DNA from: Bacteroidales bacterium UBA1628
Lineage (GTDB): Bacteria; Bacteroidota; Bacteroidia; Bacteroidales; UBA932
Assembly: GCA_002321335.1 (NCBI GenBank)
Contig: DCMG01000143.1
Location: forward strand, 22,025 to 49,638
Length of the DNA stretch: 27,614 bases
Direction of reading: 5' to 3'
The position numbers and the translations under genes were made by a program. Below the pieces are notes generated by a model that was not told the origin of the DNA, did no database searches, and saw only the letters and a program-made list of their open reading frames with translations. Positions within the stretch are counted from its first letter, which is position 1; each line of letters starts with the position of its first letter. Shown in pieces: positions 23,729 to 27,614 of the stretch.

Positions 23729-23983
23729 ATGGAAAGAAATCTTCGTAAGGAAAGAATCGGCGTAGTGGTCAGCAATAAGATGGACAAGACCATCATCGTT
23801 GCGGTCGAGACCAAGAAGGAGCATCCTCTCTACGGTAAGTTCATCAAGCAGACCACCAAGTTCGTCGCTCAGGATGACAAGAACGAGTGCAGCGAGGGAG
23901 ATACCGTCCGCATTATGGAAACCCGTCCTCTCAGCAAGACCAAGAGGTGGAGATTAGTTGAAATCGTAGAAAAAGTTAAGTAG
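23729..23983 (+). CDS. rpsQ: 30S ribosomal protein S17
   Basis: An 84-residue primary 16S rRNA-binding protein with an OB fold. Recognisable segments are RKERIGVVVSNKMDKTIIVA near the N-terminus, EHPLYGKFIKQTTKF and the C-terminal RIMETRPLSKTKRWRLVEIV. Length is normal. It is 1 nt before the rplN start, so the two are probably translated together. Confidence 0.97.
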   Translation: MERNLRKERIGVVVSNKMDKTIIVAVETKKEHPLYGKFIKQTTKFVAQDDKNECSEGDTVRIMETRPLSKTKRWRLVEIVEKVK

Positions 23984-23984
23984 T

Positions 23985-24350
<366 letters not shown>

Positions 24351-24362
24351 TAATTGAGAATT

Positions 24363-24680
24363 ATGAAAAAGTTACATATTAAGAAGGGTGACACCGTGTA
24401 TGTGAATGCCGGTAACGACAAGGGAAAGACCGGTAAGGTCCTGACCGTCATCCCTGCCAAGGATCGCGTCATCGTTGAAGGCGTCAACGTTGTCAGCAAG
24501 CACACAAAGCCAAACGCTAAGCAGCCTCAGGGCGGCATCGTAAAGCAGGAAGCCGGAATCCACGTTTCTAACGTCCAGCTGATCGACCCTGCGCAGAACA
24601 AGCCGACAAGAGTGGGCTACAAGTTTGTGGACGGAAAGAAAGTCCGCTACGCTAAGAAATCAGGAGAGGAGATTAAGTAA
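24363..24680 (+). CDS. rplX: 50S ribosomal protein L24
   Basis: A 105-residue assembly-initiating protein of the large subunit. The KOW motif is near the N-terminus (KKGDTVYVNAGNDKGKTGKV), and GVNVVSKHTKP follows. I choose the ATG at 24363, giving MKKLHIKKGDTV, over an in-frame TTG at 24354 because it matches the family's usual beginning. It ends 2 nt before rplE. Confidence 0.95.
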   Translation: MKKLHIKKGDTVYVNAGNDKGKTGKVLTVIPAKDRVIVEGVNVVSKHTKPNAKQPQGGIVKQEAGIHVSNVQLIDPAQNKPTRVGYKFVDGKKVRYAKKSGEEIK

Positions 24681-24682
24681 CT

Positions 24683-25285
24683 ATGGCAAAGAAAGCTACA
24701 AACAAACCGGCTGAAGCGCAGGCGCTTCCTGCAGGATATGTTCCTTCCCTCAAGAAGGTTTACAAGGAAGAGATCGTGGAGAAGCTCATGAAGCAGTTCT
24801 CTTACACGACTGTTATGCAGGTTCCTAAGCTCGTCAAGATTACCATCAACGAAGGAATCGGCGAGGCCACCAATGACAAGAAACTTGTTGAGGAGGCGGC
24901 TGAGGAACTCGCTAAGATCGTTGGTCAGAAGCCGCTTCTCACCACATCCAGAAAGGACGTGTCAAACTTCCGTCTCCGTAAGGGCATGCCTATCGGAGTG
25001 AAGGTCACTCTTCGCGATGTCAAGATGTATGAGTTCCTCGAAAGGCTCATCCGCATTTCCCTTCCGCGAATCAGAGACTTCAACGGAATCGCCGAGAAGA
25101 TGGACGGCAGAGGAAACTACACTCTCGGTCTCAAGGAGCAGATCATTTTCCCTGAGGTGGACATCGACAAGAACCCTAGGATCCACGGAATGGAGATCAC
25201 TTTCGTCACCACAGCCAAGACCGACGAAGAGGCTCACGCTCTTCTCGCCGCGTTCGGTCTGCCTTTCAAGAAACATAATAACTAA
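24683..25285 (+). CDS. rplE: 50S ribosomal protein L5
   Basis: A 200-residue protein that binds 5S rRNA in the central protuberance. It carries the family segments VPKLVKITINEGIG, RKDVSNFRLRKGMPIGVKVTLR and FPEVDIDKNPRIHGMEITFVT. It is about 20 residues longer than E. coli L5 because of an Ala/Lys-rich N-terminal tail (residues 1-20), which is probably disordered. rpsN follows after 5 nt. Confidence 0.96.
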   Translation: MAKKATNKPAEAQALPAGYVPSLKKVYKEEIVEKLMKQFSYTTVMQVPKLVKITINEGIGEATNDKKLVEEAAEELAKIVGQKPLLTTSRKDVSNFRLRKGMPIGVKVTLRDVKMYEFLERLIRISLPRIRDFNGIAEKMDGRGNYTLGLKEQIIFPEVDIDKNPRIHGMEITFVTTAKTDEEAHALLAAFGLPFKKHNN

Positions 25286-25290
25286 GGAAT

Positions 25291-25560
25291 ATGGCAAAAG
25301 AATCAATGAAAGCCCGCGAGGTAAAGCGCGCGAAACTGGTTGCCAAATATGCCGCTAAAAGGCAGGCACTCAAGGAGGCTGGCGATTGGGCCGCTCTGGA
25401 CAAGCTCCCTAAGAACGCTTCTCCTGTACGTCTGCACAACCGCTGCTCTCTCACCGGCCGTCCAAAGGGCTATATGAGGGCATTCGGATTGAGCAGAATC
25501 CAGTTCCGTGAGATGGCCAGCAATGGTCTCATCCCAGGCGTCAAGAAAGCTAGCTGGTAA
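25291..25560 (+). CDS. rpsN: 30S ribosomal protein S14 (zinc-independent form)
   Basis: An 89-residue small-subunit protein near the decoding head. It has the C-terminal signature RLHNRCSLTGRPKGYMRAFGLSRIQFREMA and lacks the paired CxxC motifs of the short zinc-binding form, so it is the C-minus type, which needs no zinc. The gap after it (73 nt) is much wider than the others in this operon. Confidence 0.96.
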   Translation: MAKESMKAREVKRAKLVAKYAAKRQALKEAGDWAALDKLPKNASPVRLHNRCSLTGRPKGYMRAFGLSRIQFREMASNGLIPGVKKASW

Positions 25561-25633
25561 CAGCGATATATTATTTTATTAACAATCGGATATCGGGCGT
25601 CCTACGTGGCGTCGATCAAAAAACAAAAAAACA
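25561..25633 (+). promoter_or_regulatory. unusually long gap upstream of rpsH, possible regulatory site
   Basis: All other gaps from rplP to rpmD are 1-18 nt; this one is 73 nt. It contains an AT-rich first part and a more GC-rich part (about 25588-25618) that can form a weak bulged hairpin (GAT-CG with CG-ATC and an inner CGT/ACG). No promoter box matching TAnnTTTG was found. S8 is a known autoregulator in other bacteria, which makes a site here plausible but unproved. Confidence 0.3.
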
Positions 25634-26029
25634 ATGACTGATCCAATTGCAGATTATCTTACAAGGATCCGCAACGCCTATCTGGCAGGAAAGAAGATCG
25701 TTGAGATTCCATCCTCAAAGATGAAGGCAGCGATCACTGAGATCCTTTGTGAGAAGGGCTACATCCTCAGCTATAAGATTGTTGAGGGCACCCCTTACAA
25801 CACCATCAAGATTGCTCTGAAGTACCATCCTCAGACCAAGATGGCCGCCATCAAGAACATCAAGCGCGTCTCTACTCCTGGTATGAGAGTCTATTCAGAC
25901 GTGGAGAACATGCCAAGAGTATTGAACGGACTCGGCATCGCCATTCTTTCGACTTCCAAGGGTGTCATCACCGACAAGGAGGCCAAGGCTATGAAAGTCG
26001 GCGGCGAGGTTATTTGCTATGTTTATTAA
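25634..26029 (+). CDS. rpsH: 30S ribosomal protein S8
   Basis: A 131-residue primary binder of the 16S rRNA central domain. Family segments include MTDPIADYLTRIRNAYLAGK at the start, RVSTPGMRVYSDVENMPRVL, and the rRNA-binding C-terminal STSKGVITDKEAK followed by GGEVICYVY. Length is normal. In other bacteria S8 represses its own operon by binding an rRNA-like mRNA site. Confidence 0.97.
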   Translation: MTDPIADYLTRIRNAYLAGKKIVEIPSSKMKAAITEILCEKGYILSYKIVEGTPYNTIKIALKYHPQTKMAAIKNIKRVSTPGMRVYSDVENMPRVLNGLGIAILSTSKGVITDKEAKAMKVGGEVICYVY

Positions 26030-26047
26030 CGATTAAAGAAAAGAATA

Positions 26048-26608
26048 ATGTCAAGAATCGGTAAATTGCCTGTAAGCCTTCCGGACAAGGTGAGCGTAGA
26101 AGTTCTCCCTGGCAACGTTGTGAAGGTTAAAGGACCTCTTGGTGAGTTGAGCCAGAAAGTTGACCCGGACATCACTGTCACCGTAGAGGATAACGAAATC
26201 AAGTTCACCCGTCCTACTGACCAGCCAAGACATCGCTCGATGCACGGTCTTTACCGCGCTCTCGTGCACAATATGGTTGTCGGTGTCTCAACGGGTTACC
26301 AGACAAAGCAGGAATTCGTCGGTGTAGGTTACCGTGTCGCGGCTCAGGGCCAGCTCCTGACCTTCTCGCTCGGCTACTCCCATGATGTACAGCTTATGCT
26401 CGCTCCTGAGATCAAGGCTGAAGTTCCTGATGTGAAGAAAGGTGAGAACCCTGTTCTTATCCTCAAGAGTATTGACAAGCAGCTCATCGGACAGGTGGCG
26501 GCCAAGATTCGTTCACTCCGCAAGCCTGAACCTTATAAGGGCAAGGGTATCAAGTTCGCCGGCGAGCAGCTTCGCCGCAAGGCCGGTAAGACTGCCGGAG
26601 CTAAATAA
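26048..26608 (+). CDS. rplF: 50S ribosomal protein L6
   Basis: A 186-residue large-subunit protein near the factor-binding site. It begins MSRIGKLPVSLPDKVSVEV and carries the family's HGLYRALVHNMVVGVSTGYQ, and a C-terminal KPEPYKGKGIKFAGEQLRRK motif. Length is close to the usual 180. It is 18 nt after rpsH and 15 nt before rplR. Confidence 0.97.
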   Translation: MSRIGKLPVSLPDKVSVEVLPGNVVKVKGPLGELSQKVDPDITVTVEDNEIKFTRPTDQPRHRSMHGLYRALVHNMVVGVSTGYQTKQEFVGVGYRVAAQGQLLTFSLGYSHDVQLMLAPEIKAEVPDVKKGENPVLILKSIDKQLIGQVAAKIRSLRKPEPYKGKGIKFAGEQLRRKAGKTAGAK

Positions 26609-26623
26609 TAGGAGGACATAGAT

Positions 26624-26986
26624 ATGGCATTGAATAGAATAGAAAGAAGAAGAAGAGTCCATTACCGCATCCGTAAGCATGTCAATGGAACTGCCGAGAG
26701 GCCAAGAATGGTTGTCTTCAGAAGCAACAAGCAGATCTACGTCCAGGTTGTGGACGATGAGAGAGGCGTGACACTCGTTGCCGCCGCATCCAATGATAAG
26801 GCTCTTGCCGCAGAGTGCAAAGGCAAGAACGGAATCGAAGCCGCAGCCATCGTCGGAAAGGCGATCGCCGAGCGCGCCAAGGAGAAGGGTATCACCACCA
26901 TCTCTTTTGACCGTGGTGGTTATCTCTATCACGGTAGGGTTAAAAGTTTGGCCGACGCTGCCCGTGAAGGTGGCCTTATTTTCTAA
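26624..26986 (+). CDS. rplR: 50S ribosomal protein L18
   Basis: A 120-residue 5S rRNA-binding protein. It has the basic N-terminus (RIERRRRVHYRIRKHVNG), then ERPRMVVFRSNKQIYVQVVDD and a C-terminal FDRGGYLYHGRVKSLADAAREG. A GGAGGA Shine-Dalgarno site at 26611-26616 is unusually complete for Bacteroidota, where such sites are often weak or absent. rpsE follows after 10 nt. Confidence 0.97.
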   Translation: MALNRIERRRRVHYRIRKHVNGTAERPRMVVFRSNKQIYVQVVDDERGVTLVAAASNDKALAAECKGKNGIEAAAIVGKAIAERAKEKGITTISFDRGGYLYHGRVKSLADAAREGGLIF

Positions 26987-26996
26987 TTGAAAGACT

Positions 26997-27515
26997 ATGG
27001 CAAATACAAATGTTAAAAGAGTAAAGACATCTGATCTTGAATTAAAGGACAGATTGGTCGCCATCCAGAGAGTGACTAAGGTCACTAAGGGTGGTCGTCA
27101 CTTCCGCTTTGCCGCTATTGTGGTTGTGGGTGACGAGAACGGCGTTGTTGGTTATGGTCTTGGAAAAGCCAATGAGGTAACTGCCGCCATCGCTAAGGGT
27201 GTCGAGGACGCCAAGAAGAATCTTGTGAAGATTCCTATCATCAACACAACCATTCCACACGAGCAGGAATCCAAGTTCGGTGGTTCAGTCGTATTCATGA
27301 AGCCGGCTGCCCCTGGTACCGGTGTGAAGGCTGGTGGCGCCATGCGTGCAGTGTTTGAGTCTGCCGGTATCCAGAATGTGCTTGCAAAGTCAAAGGGTTC
27401 TTCCAACCCTCACAACCTTGTGAAAGCCACTGTTACCGCCCTTACGCAGATGAGGGACGCCTACACTGTGGCCGGTCTCCGTGGAATTCCTATGAGTAAA
27501 GTATTTAACGGTTAG
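26997..27515 (+). CDS. rpsE: 30S ribosomal protein S5
   Basis: A 172-residue small-subunit protein involved in decoding accuracy and mRNA entry. The N-terminal double-stranded RNA-binding-like domain holds VTKVTKGGRHFRFAAIVVVG and GYGLGKANEVTAAIAKGVEDA; the C-terminal half has FESAGIQNVLAKSKGSSNPHN. Length and order are normal. It ends 14 nt before rpmD. Confidence 0.97.
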   Translation: MANTNVKRVKTSDLELKDRLVAIQRVTKVTKGGRHFRFAAIVVVGDENGVVGYGLGKANEVTAAIAKGVEDAKKNLVKIPIINTTIPHEQESKFGGSVVFMKPAAPGTGVKAGGAMRAVFESAGIQNVLAKSKGSSNPHNLVKATVTALTQMRDAYTVAGLRGIPMSKVFNG

Positions 27516-27529
27516 CAGGAGACATAGTT

Positions 27530-27614
27530 ATGGCAAAGCTTAAGATAACACAGGTAAGAAGCAAGAACGGAGCCACAAAGAGGCAGATCGCGAATCTGAC
27601 CACTCTTGGCATCC
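27530..27614 (+). CDS. rpmD: 50S ribosomal protein L30 (3' end outside window)
   Basis: The first 28 codons of a gene that runs off the window edge. The start MAKLKITQVRSKNGATKRQ and the following LTTLG match L30, a small protein of about 60 residues, and the position after rpsE is the standard one. An AGGAGA sequence lies about 10 nt before the ATG. Confidence 0.93.
   Translation, partial: MAKLKITQVRSKNGATKRQIANLTTLGI

Overview
The window comes from a member of the Bacteroidota, most likely an uncultured Bacteroidales with a base composition near 50% GC. Evidence is the set of lineage-typical families (DUF4270 lipoprotein beside a half-length GT5-like protein, the FtsX-DUF3098-UppP order, DUF4294, DUF4876/DUF6850 beside a TonB-dependent receptor, S46 and C69 peptidases) and the repeated Bacteroidota promoter pattern TTTG...TAnnTTTG upstream of several genes. 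I could not run any database search, so family names rest on recognised motifs and gene order.

Layout. (1) 1-1056: 3' part of the ClpB disaggregase gene, closed by a strong bidirectional terminator. (2) 1115-13796, all on the minus strand: an envelope and peptide locus. In transcription order it holds a C69 N-terminal-nucleophile dipeptidase, a TonB-dependent receptor, a DUF4876 lipoprotein, a DUF6850 outer-membrane beta-barrel, a two-domain M16 zinc protease and an S46 dipeptidyl-peptidase. All six have export signals. Spacing is tight from the receptor onward, so they probably form one uptake and degradation unit for a protein or peptide substrate. (3) 13855-16777, plus strand: a small secreted protein of unknown function, pheS, tRNA-Gly(GCC), a PnuC-type vitamin transporter and acpP, several of them with their own promoter. 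(4) 16831-19293, minus: a DUF4270 lipoprotein with an odd Gly/Tyr-rich tail, and a half-length, motif-poor glycogen-synthase-like protein. (5) 19384-22134, plus: ftsX, DUF3098, uppP and an lpxH-like gene, a cell-envelope cluster. Its last gene overlaps tail-to-tail with a DUF4294 gene (22065-22772, minus). (6) 23083 to the window end, plus: rplP-rpmC-rpsQ-rplN-rplX-rplE-rpsN-rpsH-rplF-rplR-rpsE-rpmD in standard order.

The most notable points: the S10-spc ribosomal operon is cut between rpsC and rplP, and rplP has a promoter and a structured leader of its own; the receptor/barrel/lipoprotein/three-peptidase locus resembles, in logic only, the Fus and PqqL protease-coupled TonB systems; the GT5-like protein lacks the usual catalytic motifs; and the 7-mer TGAATAT/ATATTCA is strikingly frequent across the window except in the ribosomal and clpB parts. 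No CRISPR array, insertion sequence, prophage gene or attachment site was seen.
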